Positions 16,809-25,636 are shown, counted from the first letter of the stretch. The stretch: 64,000 bases of DNA from Polaromonas glacialis (GCF_000709345.1 NZ_KL448328.1:17011-81010); one strand, 5' to 3'. Notes: a model not told the origin generated them from the letters alone. Numbers and translations are program-made.

Positions 16809-17022
16809 AACGCTTCATGACTTCTTCCAAGGGCACGGCTTGGCTTGTGCCGGCGCGGAGGTCGCTCAAGCGTTGCTCGGCCAGGTAGACATCTTCCAGG
16901 TCGTCGAGGTGCTCGCGGATGGCCTCGACCATGTAGAACGTCTTGCTGCGCCCGGTGCGCTCGGCCAGGTCCTGCAGGCGGGCCGACACATCGTCAGGCA
17001 GTCGAAGGGATACAGCGCCCAT
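16792..17022 (-). CDS. relB: RelB-like ribbon-helix-helix antitoxin
   Basis: Antitoxin of 76 residues. I chose ATG 17022 (MGAVSLRLPDDVSARLQ) because GGAGAAAAAC stands directly before it and the ribbon-helix-helix begins at once; a longer frame from 17049 has no ribosome site. Residues 2-45 form the DNA-binding ribbon-helix-helix (AVSLRLPDD, SARLQDLAERTG, KTFYMVEAIREHLDDLED), and the C-terminal LRAGTSQAVPLEEVMKRYG wraps the toxin. The palindrome at 17054-17065, just upstream, is the likely autoregulatory operator. Confidence 0.88.
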   Translation of the reverse strand: MGAVSLRLPDDVSARLQDLAERTGRSKTFYMVEAIREHLDDLEDVYLAEQRLSDLRAGTSQAVPLEEVMKRYGLAG

Positions 17023-17053
17023 GTTTTTCTCCAAATTGCCAATGACCAAAAGA

Positions 17054-17065
17054 GATACAAGTATC
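17054..17065. promoter_or_regulatory. Operator palindrome of the relBE-like operon
   Basis: GATAC-AA-GTATC is a perfect inverted repeat about 32 bp upstream of the antitoxin start, in the position and with the sequence style of RelB-type operators. Only one copy is seen. Confidence 0.6.
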
Positions 17066-17190
17066 GCATTGATCGCTTGGCGTGTCTTTTATAAAAACGG
17101 CGCTGTTCATCCGACGCTGTTCACTGCTCCTTCAACTGATGATTACGGTTTTTATCGTTAGTTGGGGGGATTGAAGGCGGGCGGCAACTG

Positions 17191-17259
17191 GCGCCATGGG
17201 TGCAGACTCGGCAAGGGTCAATTTGGAATTGCTGGAATGACTCTTGAGCAGCGTTAGTG
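17191..17259. repeat. Imperfect direct repeat, copy A (left border of the catabolic block)
   Basis: Aligned by hand without gaps to 42172-42240, 48 of 69 positions agree, including the identical 12-mer CTCGGCAAGGGT and the GAGCAGCG near the end. It lies immediately beyond the stop of the truncated cupin gene. Copy B lies just after the LysR gene that ends unit C, so the two copies bracket the catabolic genes in the same orientation. Confidence 0.6.
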
Positions 17260-17267
17260 TCGAGCGC

Positions 17268-17561
17268 TCATGCCCAGGGCACTGGTTCGGGCACCGCGCA
17301 TGGGCCTTCTGCTTCGATACTGGTGAAGGCGGCCGGACCAACAATCTCCATGTATTCCATGTCCGGCGAGTAATCGAACAAATAATGGCGAATTCCCGGC
17401 GCCTGATGTACGCAGTCACCAGCCTCGACCAGTGTCTCCCGATCCTCGTACATGAAGCGTGCCCAGCCCTTGAGCATGTACACAATGTGAAACGGAGCCT
17501 CATGCACATGCCACCCGGTGCCGCGCTCGTGCGCCTGGTTCGCCCTCACGAGTTGTGCCAC
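17268..17561 (-). pseudogene. Cupin-domain protein, N-terminally truncated copy
   Basis: Reads AQLVRANQAHERGTGWHV and onwards through HQAPGIRHYLFDYSPDMEY to VPEPVPWA. It is very similar to residues 46-141 of the intact cupin at 25984-26409. The first 45 residues of the intact copy are missing; homology begins at the GTG used as a start here (17561), next to the porin stop at 17589. The cupin barrel signature (WHVHEAPFHIVYMLKG, PGIRH) is retained, but the deletion removes the first strands, so I treat it as a fragment left by rearrangement of the 17-26 kb region. Confidence 0.7.
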
Positions 17562-17588
17562 TGCACGAAGATCGCCAGCTTTCTTTAT

Positions 17589-18791
17589 TTAGAACGTGTG
17601 GCGAATGCCGGCGGCGAACGTAGTGATGTGGCCAATGTTGCTGCCCGGTAGCGCCACAACAACAGCTGCAGCTAGCTTGTCATAAGCCTTTGTGCTCAGG
17701 CCGCCCGCGTACAGCGTCGTTCGCTTGCTCAAAGCGTACAAAGCTTGCACACCAAAGCCGGTGCTCTTGCCGAGCGTACCGCCGTTAGACTGTGCATAAC
17801 CAGCGCTGAGGGTTGTCGCACCCAAAGGCACGGCAACGCTCAAGCTAACCTCCTTTTGGGCATCAAAAGAGCCGCCAACAACACCGCCGTTGAGTTGTGC
17901 CGGAGCAGGGACGTCCTTGAACTTGGCACGGTTGAAGCCAGCGCCAATTTTCACCGCCCCGAAGTCGTAGGCAACGCTGAGCAGTGCGTTTTCCAGTGCA
18001 GGCTTGACACCACCAACGGCCGCGTTCGTTGTGCCAGCACCCCCCACTGCCAGTGTGCCACCGGGCGCTTCGGACTGGTAGCCGCCTGACACCAGCAAAG
18101 GCCCACTGACGTACTTCAGGAAAGCCGACACGCTTTTGCTGGCATTTGCAGCGGCCGCCGGGCTGGCTTTGTCTTCACCTAGGGCGTATGTCACCGAGCC
18201 GCTGAAACCGTAAAAGCTGGGGCTGGTGTACTTGACGCTGTTGTTGAAACGCGTCTGGTAGCCAATCCAGGTCTTGCCGCCGTGAGACAGCAAGGAAGCG
18301 GCATTGACGGCAGTCAAAGGGGCGCCGGCAACAGAAGTGGCTGGGCCGTTGTTGGTCTGGGACGGATCAAAAAACACAGTGCGATTCATCACGGAACTGT
18401 CAGCAGACACGTCATCGTACGAGGTCGAATTGCGACCCATCGTCACAGTGCCGAAGCCGCCGCTCAGGCCCACGTTGGCGCGCCGGCCGAACAATAAACC
18501 GCCTTGAGCGGAAGCACCGGTGTCAACTGCCATGCCACTTTCGAGGTTGGCAACAGCCGCCAGGCCGCCGCCCAGGTCTTCGCTCATGCGCATGCCCCAA
18601 CGGCTACCGTTCAGACCATCGGTTTGAATACTCGTCTGTGTCAGGTTTTGAATCGTGTTGCCAACAACGGCATTGGTTTTGAAGCTGCCGATACCCGTGT
18701 CGATCAAGCCGTAAAGGGTCACGGTGGACTGGGCCTGCGCCATGCCGACGATGGCGCTCAGGGCGGTCAAAGCAATAAGGGTCTTTTTCAT
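17589..18791 (-). CDS. Gram-negative porin (Omp32-like, Burkholderiales type)
   Basis: Outer-membrane trimeric porin of 400 residues. The signal peptide MKKTLIALTALSAIVGMAQA is cut before QSTVTLYGLIDTGIG, the typical first strand of betaproteobacterial porins; other family marks are GSRWGMRMSEDLGGGLAAVANLESG and a C-terminal Phe (GIRHTF) for BAM recognition. The constriction-loop region TSYDDVSADSSVMNRTVFF is present. It probably admits the aromatic acid or related substrate handled by the neighbouring genes. It ends beside a truncated cupin, which marks a rearrangement junction. The gene is complete. Confidence 0.92.
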   Translation of the reverse strand: MKKTLIALTALSAIVGMAQAQSTVTLYGLIDTGIGSFKTNAVVGNTIQNLTQTSIQTDGLNGSRWGMRMSEDLGGGLAAVANLESGMAVDTGASAQGGLLFGRRANVGLSGGFGTVTMGRNSTSYDDVSADSSVMNRTVFFDPSQTNNGPATSVAGAPLTAVNAASLLSHGGKTWIGYQTRFNNSVKYTSPSFYGFSGSVTYALGEDKASPAAAANASKSVSAFLKYVSGPLLVSGGYQSEAPGGTLAVGGAGTTNAAVGGVKPALENALLSVAYDFGAVKIGAGFNRAKFKDVPAPAQLNGGVVGGSFDAQKEVSLSVAVPLGATTLSAGYAQSNGGTLGKSTGFGVQALYALSKRTTLYAGGLSTKAYDKLAAAVVVALPGSNIGHITTFAAGIRHTF

Positions 18792-18925
18792 TGAAGAGTC
18801 TCTTTATAGTAAAAAAATGGGCGCAGGTTTAGACACTGCCCGAGTCTTTCGCTCGTGCAGCGTCCTTCCCAGCGACCCGGGGGACCAGCGCCTTTCAGGC
18901 AGTAGTCGTTCATGGGCCGGGCGCC

Positions 18926-19543
18926 TCAGAGCACCACGGTGGCCTGCTCGAACGTCAGCCGGGGGCTGCGGCTGAACAATTTGGATTTGTCGCCGTAGCC
19001 CAGGTTGATCAGGTAGTTCGCCAGCCAGCGGCCGTCAGGGAAAAATTCCTCGTTGACCCTGGCCATGTCAAAGCCACTCATCGGCCCGCAGTCCAGGCCG
19101 AGCGCGCGCGCCGCCACGATGAAGTAGGCGCTGCCCAGCGTGCCGTTGCGCGAGGCCGTCCCGCTGGCCAGCGCCGCGTTGCCTTCAAACAGCGCGGTGG
19201 CGTTCGGGTTATGAGGAAACACGATGGACATGAATTCGTAGAACCGGGTGTCGGTCGCCACGATGGCGATGACCGGCGCCTGCAGCGCCTTATCCACGTT
19301 GCCCGGACTCAGGGCCGGGATAAGGCGCGCCTTGGCTTCCTTCGTGGTCAAGAACACATAGCGCGCCGGCTGCGTGTTCATGGACGTGGGGCCCATTTTC
19401 GCGATGTCATAGGCCTGGCGCAGCAGCGCGGGCGCGACCGGCGCATTGGTGAATGCATTAGCCGTTCGCGCATGGTGGAACACCGTGTCGAGGAAGTCGT
19501 TTGAGGGGGTCATTTGGGGATAAGAGGGTAAAAGCGGACTCAT
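18926..19543 (-). CDS. Nitroreductase-family protein (RutE/HadB-like)
   Basis: FMN-dependent oxidoreductase of 205 residues. The pattern ARTANAFTNAPVAPALLRQAYDIAKMGPTSMNTQPARYVFL, then GSAYFIVAARALGLDCGPMSGFD and the ending RLTFEQATVVL matches the RutE/HadB branch of nitroreductases, whose members reduce semialdehydes such as malonic semialdehyde. ATG 19543 overlaps the stop of the upstream Bug gene as ATGA; an internal ATG at 19513 (MTPSNDFLDTVF) is closer to the usual family start but lacks a ribosome site. It is the last gene of the unit regulated by the LysR gene at 21380. Confidence 0.85.
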   Translation of the reverse strand: MSPLLPSYPQMTPSNDFLDTVFHHARTANAFTNAPVAPALLRQAYDIAKMGPTSMNTQPARYVFLTTKEAKARLIPALSPGNVDKALQAPVIAIVATDTRFYEFMSIVFPHNPNATALFEGNAALASGTASRNGTLGSAYFIVAARALGLDCGPMSGFDMARVNEEFFPDGRWLANYLINLGYGDKSKLFSRSPRLTFEQATVVL

Positions 19544-20514
19544 TCAGCCGTGATGCCAGCCTGCTTGATGACGCCGGTCCATTTGATGTACTCAGCCTTG
19601 ATGAAGGCGTCGGTCTGCTCCGGGGTCAGCGCCATGGGCTCGATGCCGGCGGCGTCGAGCCGCGTCAGCATTGCGGGCTCCTTCATCCCCGCGTCCAGCG
19701 CCCGGCGCAGCTCTGCGACCACGTTCGGCGGCGTCTTGCGCGGCGCGAACAGGCCGAACCACGAGCCCATTTCCAGCTCCGGCAAGCCGATTTCCCTGGC
19801 CGTCGGCAACGCGGGAACGACCGGGTTGCGCACCGGGCTGGTGATGAAGATGGCCTTGACGCGCTTGGACTGCAGGTGCGGCCGTACCGAGGGCAAGGTA
19901 TCGAAAAACAGGTCCACCCGCCCGGCGATCAGGTCCTGGTAGGCGGCCTGCGCGCTCTTGTACGGAACGATGAGGAACTTAGCCTTGGCGCTCTTTTCAA
20001 ACGCGGCGGCCAGCACCTGCTGGCCGCTGCCCGCGCCGGCGGTGGCAATGGTGAAGGTCTCGGGCTGCAGTTTGGCCGCAGCCATGATCTGGCTGGCCGT
20101 GTCGAGCTTGAGGTCGGCGCGGGCCGCCAGCACGTAGGGATAGCGGGCAACCAGCTTGACCGGGGTGAAGTCGTTTTGCGGGCTGTAGGCCTGCTTTTCG
20201 TACAAGGCGGCGTTGAAGACCATGTTGCTCAGTCCGCCGACCAGCAGCGTGTAGCCGTCGGGTGGCGCGATAGACACGCTTTTGGTGCCCACGACGGTGC
20301 CCGAGCCGGTGCGGTTGTCCACGATGAAGCTGCCCTTGAGCTGCTCGGTCAAGGTCTGCCCCATCATGCGTGCGACAAAGTCAAAGCCGCCGCCCGCGCC
20401 CGACGGGGCGACGATGACGACCGGCTTGCCGGGGTAGGCGTCGACGGCGCGGGCTGATGGAGAAAGGAGGGTGGCGCACACGGCCGCCAGGGCGATGAGG
20501 GGTTTGAGTTTCAT
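19540..20514 (-). CDS. Bug/TctC-family periplasmic solute receptor 1
   Basis: Tripartite-tricarboxylate-type extracytoplasmic receptor, 324 residues from ATG 20514. Signal peptide MKLKPLIALAAVCATLLSPSARA; then YPGKPVVIVAPSGAGGGFDFVARMMGQ, the ligand-loop signature of Bug proteins, and GYTLLVGGLSNMVFN. Family members bind carboxylates or aromatic acids. No TctA/TctB membrane subunits are near, as is common in Comamonadaceae, which carry hundreds of orphan Bug genes. It sits between a SnoaL-like gene (8-nt gap) and the nitroreductase gene (4-nt overlap), so it belongs to one transcript. Confidence 0.92.
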   Translation of the reverse strand: MKLKPLIALAAVCATLLSPSARAVDAYPGKPVVIVAPSGAGGGFDFVARMMGQTLTEQLKGSFIVDNRTGSGTVVGTKSVSIAPPDGYTLLVGGLSNMVFNAALYEKQAYSPQNDFTPVKLVARYPYVLAARADLKLDTASQIMAAAKLQPETFTIATAGAGSGQQVLAAAFEKSAKAKFLIVPYKSAQAAYQDLIAGRVDLFFDTLPSVRPHLQSKRVKAIFITSPVRNPVVPALPTAREIGLPELEMGSWFGLFAPRKTPPNVVAELRRALDAGMKEPAMLTRLDAAGIEPMALTPEQTDAFIKAEYIKWTGVIKQAGITAE

Positions 20515-20522
20515 GATTTGTC

Positions 20523-21143
20523 TTACTGAGTGGGGGATTGAGAGGACGACAGCCATGCGTCGTCTTCCTTGAACAGCTGGTGCTCAGCCGGGCTGTTGGG
20601 CGCCGGCAGATCCGGGGTAATGGTGCCCCCCCCCATGGACTGCAAATAGGCGAGAAACCGGTAATGAGCCGGAAACGCCTGCAGCCGTTCGACATCAAGC
20701 GTCAACTCGTCCTCGGGATGCACGGCGCAGATGGTGTCTTTTTCATAAACCGGTATGCGCCTCTGGATTCGCCAAGCGCCGTTTTGCTTGACGAGCCGAT
20801 CATGAAAGCGGCCATAACAGGTCGCATCGACCGTTACGCCTTCAATTTCTGCACGCACCAGCAATTGGATGCGTGTTGCAGCCGTTGCGCGATCCTGATG
20901 GATGTCGATGATGGGCGTTCCGATGTAATGCTGTACGTTGGAACCCTTCGCCGCCATGCGCTGCGATGCCTCGATGAAGTCCGTGGCTGTCCCGGCAAAC
21001 CAGGTGGTGAGCATCCGGGCATCGGGTGTGTAGCAGCCAGCCAGACGTGCCCAGTTGCAGGTGTCACGCCAGTAGCCCCAGCCCGCCAGCAGCTCCGCAA
21101 TCTTCGCTCGCTCCAACAAACCGCCAAGTTCTTTGTCTTGCAT
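20523..21143 (-). CDS. SnoaL-like / NTF2-fold protein
   Basis: A 206-residue protein with an N-terminal SnoaL-type NTF2 fold: KIAELLAGWGYWRDTCNWARLAGCYTPDARM, TATDFIEASQRM, NVQHYIGTPIIDIHQDRATAATRIQL and the closing WRIQRRIPVYEKD. Such proteins act as small-molecule isomerases, hydratases or dioxygenase subunits, so a catabolic role is likely but the reaction is unknown. ATG 21143 has GGATGGAAC upstream; a longer frame from 21197 lacks such a site. It is the first gene of the three-gene unit divergent from the LysR regulator. Confidence 0.8.
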   Translation of the reverse strand: MQDKELGGLLERAKIAELLAGWGYWRDTCNWARLAGCYTPDARMLTTWFAGTATDFIEASQRMAAKGSNVQHYIGTPIIDIHQDRATAATRIQLLVRAEIEGVTVDATCYGRFHDRLVKQNGAWRIQRRIPVYEKDTICAVHPEDELTLDVERLQAFPAHYRFLAYLQSMGGGTITPDLPAPNSPAEHQLFKEDDAWLSSSQSPTQ

Positions 21144-21221
21144 TGATGTTCCATCCAGAAATAAAGTAGTGCTAGTTTCATCCTGGGGCCGCAGCAACGC
21201 TAGATTACAAATAAGTCCAGC

Positions 21222-21240
21222 CTATACTTCTTTCGCATAG
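21222..21240. promoter_or_regulatory. Candidate LysR binding site (T-N11-A)
   Basis: CTAT-N11-ATAG, a dyad of exactly the T-N11-A form bound by LysR regulators, lies in the 236-bp gap between the divergent SnoaL and LysR genes. Confidence 0.5.
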
Positions 21241-21379
21241 GCCTTTGTGCAGGAATCAAGTTCAAAGAGACCAAATGACGTTGAACCGTCCGCGTGAGCT
21301 GCCCGCTATCGCAGAAAAAAGCAGCAGCCACGCGACAAAATCCGTTTATTGCATACGCACATGCTGAGGAGGCAAAAAG

Positions 21380-22285
21380 ATGAAGCTGCATCACCTGCGT
21401 GATTTGCTGGCTATCGCGGAAAAGGGAAGCATCAATTCAGCGGCCAAGCACCTTGGCATGGCGCAACCAGCGCTCAGCAGAAGCGTGCGCGAACTTGAGC
21501 GGGAAATCGGCGTTCCCTTGCTGGAGCGCCAGCCAACGGGCACCATGCTGACGCCCATGGGCATTCTGTTCGCACGCCGCGCAACGTCTGCCGTCAACGA
21601 GCTCAGGCGCGCGCGTGATGAAGTCCAGCAGCTGCAGGGTTCCGTGCAGGGCACGGTGGTGGCCTGCGTATCTGGAGTTGCGCATATCTCATTGTTGTCC
21701 GAGGCACTGGCACCGTTCTATGAGGCTTATCCCCATGTCAAGCTGCGAATTATCGAAGGCGTGTATCCAATGGTCGAGGCTAGGCTCAAGAGCGGCGCGG
21801 TTGACTTCTACATCGGAGCGGCGCCAGAAGGCGGGCCGGCACCCGACTTGCAACTGGTCAAGCTTTTCGACAATACCCGGGTTGTACTGTGCCGCGTCGG
21901 GCATCGGCTTTCAAAGGCGCGCTCGCTCGCCGAACTGGTGGATGCCAAGTGGGTTACCACATCGATTACCGATCATGCCGAGGCTGAATTCAGCAGCGTG
22001 TTTGCCAAGTTTGGCTTGCCCGCACCCCGGCTGTCCATCCAGGCCGAGTCCGCGCTGACCTGGATCACCGCTGTGGCATCCACCGACATGCTGACCATGT
22101 CACCCGTGCAATGGCTGGACTCCTCACTCATCAAAGGCGCGATTTCGCAGATCAAGGTGCAGGAACTCATTGCTGCCCCGGCAATTGTCCTGATACGGCG
22201 CCATGCGATTCCGCCGACGCCAGCGGCTGAATATCTGTGTGACATGATGCGCCGCCCCGCAAGCCGATACAACCTGAAAAAGTGA
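21380..22285 (+). CDS. LysR-family transcriptional regulator 1
   Basis: Regulator of 301 residues with the winged helix at 1-60 (MKLHHLRDLLAIAEKGSINS, AAKHLGMAQPALSRSVRELE, LLERQPTGTMLTPMG) and the effector-binding domain from about 90. GAGGAGGC (21366-21373) stands six nucleotides before ATG 21380. It is transcribed away from the SnoaL-Bug-nitroreductase genes and presumably controls them, with an aromatic or carboxylic intermediate as coinducer. It is clearly related to the second LysR at 41131, also next to a Bug gene. Confidence 0.92.
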   Translation: MKLHHLRDLLAIAEKGSINSAAKHLGMAQPALSRSVRELEREIGVPLLERQPTGTMLTPMGILFARRATSAVNELRRARDEVQQLQGSVQGTVVACVSGVAHISLLSEALAPFYEAYPHVKLRIIEGVYPMVEARLKSGAVDFYIGAAPEGGPAPDLQLVKLFDNTRVVLCRVGHRLSKARSLAELVDAKWVTTSITDHAEAEFSSVFAKFGLPAPRLSIQAESALTWITAVASTDMLTMSPVQWLDSSLIKGAISQIKVQELIAAPAIVLIRRHAIPPTPAAEYLCDMMRRPASRYNLKK

Positions 22286-22405
22286 ACAATGTCAGGGCTG
22301 CCCCATCAGAAATTCTTCATCAAAATCAAGCGAAGATTTTCTGACCTTGTCCCCTAAAAGTGGCGTTCTTGAGCCTTGTACAAAATGTGTTCAAGGAGTC
22401 AGGAA

Positions 22406-22804
22406 ATGTCAGAAAAGCAAGTGCGTGGGCAGTACACGCTGGAATTCAAACTCGAAGCCGTTCGCCAGGTCAAGGCCGGACAGTCAGTGGCTGCCACGGC
22501 CAAGGTATTGGGCATCCCCAAGGCCAGCCTGAGCAACTGGGTGCGCCAAAGCGCCCGGGCCCCAATCAGAGGCGCAGGTGACAAGCCCGCGGTCACCCCA
22601 GAGCAGATGGAGCTGGCCCGTTTGCGCGCAGAGGTGGCGCGCCTGACGATGGAGCGCGACATCGCAAAAAAAACCGCGGCGTATGTCGCCCAGAATGTGT
22701 TGCGAGGTACGCCTGGACAACTGCCGGATAAAGTACCATCACATCGCCTGCTACGTGTTTACAACCTTACTTTTGCAGGTTGCCGCTGGCGCCCACGATC
22801 GTGA
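22406..22804 (+). pseudogene. Truncated IS3-family OrfA remnant
   Basis: ATG 22406 with AAGGAG upstream starts MSEKQVRGQYTLEFKLEAVR, then KVLGIPKASLSNWVRQSAR, an IS3 OrfA helix-turn-helix, and reaches LRAEVARLTMERDIAKKTAAYVAQNVL. At about 22700 the similarity stops and no OrfB follows; the frame runs on for some 35 unrelated residues into the end of the next gene. The element has lost its catalytic half and right end. Confidence 0.75.
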
Positions 22805-23915
22805 CGTCAACGCCGCCCCAGCCTTTGCGAGCCTGAGGTCCGTAATTAACCGAGATGCCCCCCAAATTGTATTCGCCCATCGTTTTCAAAGTGGTAAGCA
22901 TGCGCTCTCGCGTGGGAGTGCCGCCAGCGCGCCTGACTGCCTCGCCTGCGATCTTGGCCCCCAAGAAGCCCTCCAGGCTGGCAAAAGAAAATTCGGCCTT
23001 GGGGTTGTGTGCCTTCATGGCATTTTGGTATTCGGTAATCACTGTCTTGTTAGAGGTATAGGGGTACGGTGTTGCTTGGCTGAGCACAATGCCGCGTGCC
23101 TTGACCACGCCCGTGGTGGCGATCAAATCGCTGTGCCGCACAACAGACAAACCATAAATCTGTAAAGCTCCTTCAGGCACGTCACGCACAGCCTTGATGA
23201 ATTCAAATGCGGGCGCGCCTGCGGCCACTACCAAAATTCCCTTGGGCTTGGCTTGCACTATAGACTTGACCGCTGCAGTGACACTGGCCGCTTGCGTGTT
23301 GGGATTGAAATCGACTACTGAGCGGGACAGTACTTTCAGGCCCATCTCGGTCGCTCGTTTTTCAGCAAATTCAGCAAGCACCGGTCCAAACCCGACATTC
23401 ATGTTGACGATCGAGATCGTGTCCTTGCCCCAAGTCTTGGCCTCTTTGAGCAAGGCTTCAATTTCTTCGGGAAAACCGCTTCGAAGCGGAAAAACGTTCT
23501 CAGCCTCGACAATATTTTTATCGCCCTGCATCGGTGCGATCATGGCAATGCCGCTCTTGCCAAATGCGTTTTCCTTGGTCAGCGCAGTCAAGCCCCCCGT
23601 ATTCAAAAACCCGATCAGCCCGACAACGGACGGGTTGGCAATTAACTGGCCAGTTAGTTCCACCATCTTTGCGGCCTGAATGCTGTCGTCGAGCACCTGC
23701 AGCTTGAGATTGTTGCCGTTGATGCCGCCTTTAACGTTGACAGACTCAAAATAGGCCTCAATGCCGGCCTGGAGCTCTTTGGCATTGGCGATGGATGCAG
23801 GATTGGTTTGAGAGGCGATCTGTCCAAACTTGACGTCAGCCGCTGTGGCTGGATCCGCGGCGCATACAACAAGTCCGCATGTGAGAGATAAGAAAAATTT
23901 CGATGCTTTGACCAT
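22767..23915 (-). CDS. Branched-chain-amino-acid-type ABC transporter substrate-binding protein
   Basis: Periplasmic-binding protein of 382 residues, LivK-like. Signal peptide about MVKASKFFLSLTCGLVVCAADPATA; then VKFGQIASQTNPASIANAKELQAGIEAYFESVN-GGINGN, the usual first lobe of this family, and IVNMNVGFGPVLAEFAEKRATEMG in the second. Relatives near aromatic-degradation genes bind aromatic acids. No permease or ATPase genes are within the window, so it is an orphan receptor. Its 3' end abuts the truncated IS3 remnant, which may have removed downstream transporter genes. Confidence 0.88.
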   Translation of the reverse strand: MVKASKFFLSLTCGLVVCAADPATAADVKFGQIASQTNPASIANAKELQAGIEAYFESVNVKGGINGNNLKLQVLDDSIQAAKMVELTGQLIANPSVVGLIGFLNTGGLTALTKENAFGKSGIAMIAPMQGDKNIVEAENVFPLRSGFPEEIEALLKEAKTWGKDTISIVNMNVGFGPVLAEFAEKRATEMGLKVLSRSVVDFNPNTQAASVTAAVKSIVQAKPKGILVVAAGAPAFEFIKAVRDVPEGALQIYGLSVVRHSDLIATTGVVKARGIVLSQATPYPYTSNKTVITEYQNAMKAHNPKAEFSFASLEGFLGAKIAGEAVRRAGGTPTRERMLTTLKTMGEYNLGGISVNYGPQARKGWGGVDVTIVGASGNLQK

Positions 23916-24487
23916 GATTGTCTCAGTAGATTTGTAAGCAAAAATACATAACTATTTAAGGGTATCTTTGAAAGTAATTTCAGTGACATATAGTGTCAAT
24001 GGTGGATTCCCTTCAATTTTTATAAAATTGATAAATTGATTATTTTTCTATCAAAAATTGAGTTAATGACATGTTGTCAAGTGAATAAAGCGTGAGGCAG
24101 GCTTAAGGCAGGTTCCACATCCAACATGACCACCGCATTCCACAACTAGAAAACCTCCCAGCGCAAGGTGCGTCCTGAAGTGGCAACTGAGCAATCTATT
24201 GAGGTGTCTGAAATAAACTTGGTTTAGCTGCGCAAGGCAAAACCGCTCATGAAGGTGTAATTGATCCCCGGTAGGGCGCTACTCTCAAAGCCACCCAAGG
24301 CTGGACTTTTGCCTGCAATACCAGCACTGACTGAAAAATTTGACAGAATACTTTTCGCCCGATGACATCAGCGATGTAAAAACCGGTTCGCCTGTTGCTG
24401 AATCCAAATTCGACTTGGCGCATCACGATCTGCTCGGCGTTCACCGGTGGCTAATGCGACACAGAACTGCTTGCGAAGACACTCACC
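23916..24487. other. Intergenic region, possibly with a degraded gene
   Basis: 23940-24080 is AT-rich and probably carries the promoter of the binding-protein gene. On the minus strand between about 24444 and 24235 two frames in succession look protein-like (RQVEFGFSNRRTGFYIADVIG, then after a shift SPALGGFESSALPGINYTFM and a stop), suggesting a frameshifted remnant. I cannot name it. Confidence 0.35.
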
Positions 24488-25636
24488 TTATTTGACTATC
24501 GCTGTCCTACCCAGGCGTGCAAACAGCTGTAGGGCATTTTCTTTCGCAATTCCCTCGTGTTCGGACTTGGTCAAACCGCTAAGCGTTCGAAAACTCTCGA
24601 CATTGGCATCAATGCCGGCTGCCGGGGTAAAAGGAAAATCGCTGCCAAACAGGATGTGGCTCAGTGATGTGATTCGCCTTAGACGCTCAATGGCGCCATC
24701 GCTTGCCGACCCGGCCAGATCGTAATAAAGAGATGCCAGCACGCGGCGCACTTCTTCTGCCCCGCCGACAGGGCGTTGCTTTAGGAAGGGCAAGGTGGAA
24801 AATCCTGAAATCCGTTCTGCCACTGCTGTCAATGCACCGCCTGCATGCGGAACGATCATGCGAATGTCTGGGTAGCGCGTCAGGGTACCGGCAAAGATCA
24901 GGTCCGTGATGGTTCGCGACGTATCCAGTGGAAACTCAAGGATTGGTGCTGGCCTGCCCAGTCCGACTGACTCGAAACAGGGCGGAGAAGTCGGGTGCAG
25001 GAACAGTGTGGCACGGCGCCGGTTGAGTTCAGCAAAAATTGGATCGAGCCGCGTGTCGCCGAGGTAAATGCCGTGAACATTGGTTTCCATGACAATGCCG
25101 TCGAGCTTCAGGGTGTCGAGGGCATAGCCGATTTCAGCCAGCGAGGCGTTGATATCGGGCAAAGGCAACGTGGCAAAGGCCCCAAACCGATTGGGTTTAC
25201 GCTTGACCAGATCGCCTGCAAAATCATTCATTTCCCGTGCGAGTCGCTGGCGCGCCAGCGGATTCTTAAGAAAGCCGACGTTTGGCGAGGACACCGACAG
25301 GATCGAGGCTTCGATGTTGTACTTGTCCATATGCGCCAGCGCTTTTTCTTCTGACCACTGCGGCACAGGAAAACCGCCATCCAGCGTCAGCAAGCCTTCG
25401 CTTGCCAAGGCACGCGCATAAGTCGGGGGAAGATAATGAGAATGGACATCAATCAGCCCGCAAACGCAACGCATAGCCCCTGGCCTGACTCCGCCATTGA
25501 CTGCCACAGCGCCAGCCACGCTTGGCTCATCGATAGTTGCGCAACCGGAAGTTGCGCCAGCCAAGCCTAAGGCCAGGGAAGAGGTGATGTAGCCCAGCGC
25601 CGAGCGCCGTGATGGCTTGTTTTGTATCGATTTCAT
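24488..25636 (-). CDS. Amidohydrolase (ACMSD-like metal-dependent decarboxylase/hydrolase), exported
   Basis: Amidohydrolase-2 family protein of 382 residues. The metal-binding start GLIDVHSHYLPP, the mid-barrel LDGIVMETNVHGIYLGD, the His in TLFLHPTSPP, RMIVPHAGGALTAVAERI and the Asp in HILFGSDFPFTP are all present, as in ACMSD and gamma-resorcylate decarboxylases. Unusually it begins with a twin-arginine-like signal, SRRSALGYITSSLALGLAG, followed by a lipobox-like TSGC, so it may be periplasmic. ATG 25636 has GGAAAT upstream. A decarboxylation or ring-fission-product hydrolysis in the unit-B pathway is likely; the substrate is unknown. Confidence 0.85.
   Translation of the reverse strand: MKSIQNKPSRRSALGYITSSLALGLAGATSGCATIDEPSVAGAVAVNGGVRPGAMRCVCGLIDVHSHYLPPTYARALASEGLLTLDGGFPVPQWSEEKALAHMDKYNIEASILSVSSPNVGFLKNPLARQRLAREMNDFAGDLVKRKPNRFGAFATLPLPDINASLAEIGYALDTLKLDGIVMETNVHGIYLGDTRLDPIFAELNRRRATLFLHPTSPPCFESVGLGRPAPILEFPLDTSRTITDLIFAGTLTRYPDIRMIVPHAGGALTAVAERISGFSTLPFLKQRPVGGAEEVRRVLASLYYDLAGSASDGAIERLRRITSLSHILFGSDFPFTPAAGIDANVESFRTLSGLTKSEHEGIAKENALQLFARLGRTAIVK

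Noticed and set aside
16108..17094. 328-codon plus-strand frame
   Set aside because: Covers the relBE-like pair on the opposite strand, which has clear motifs; the frame itself shows none.
19501..20457. 318-codon plus-strand frame
   Set aside because: Antisense to the Bug receptor gene; composition typical of a reverse-strand shadow.
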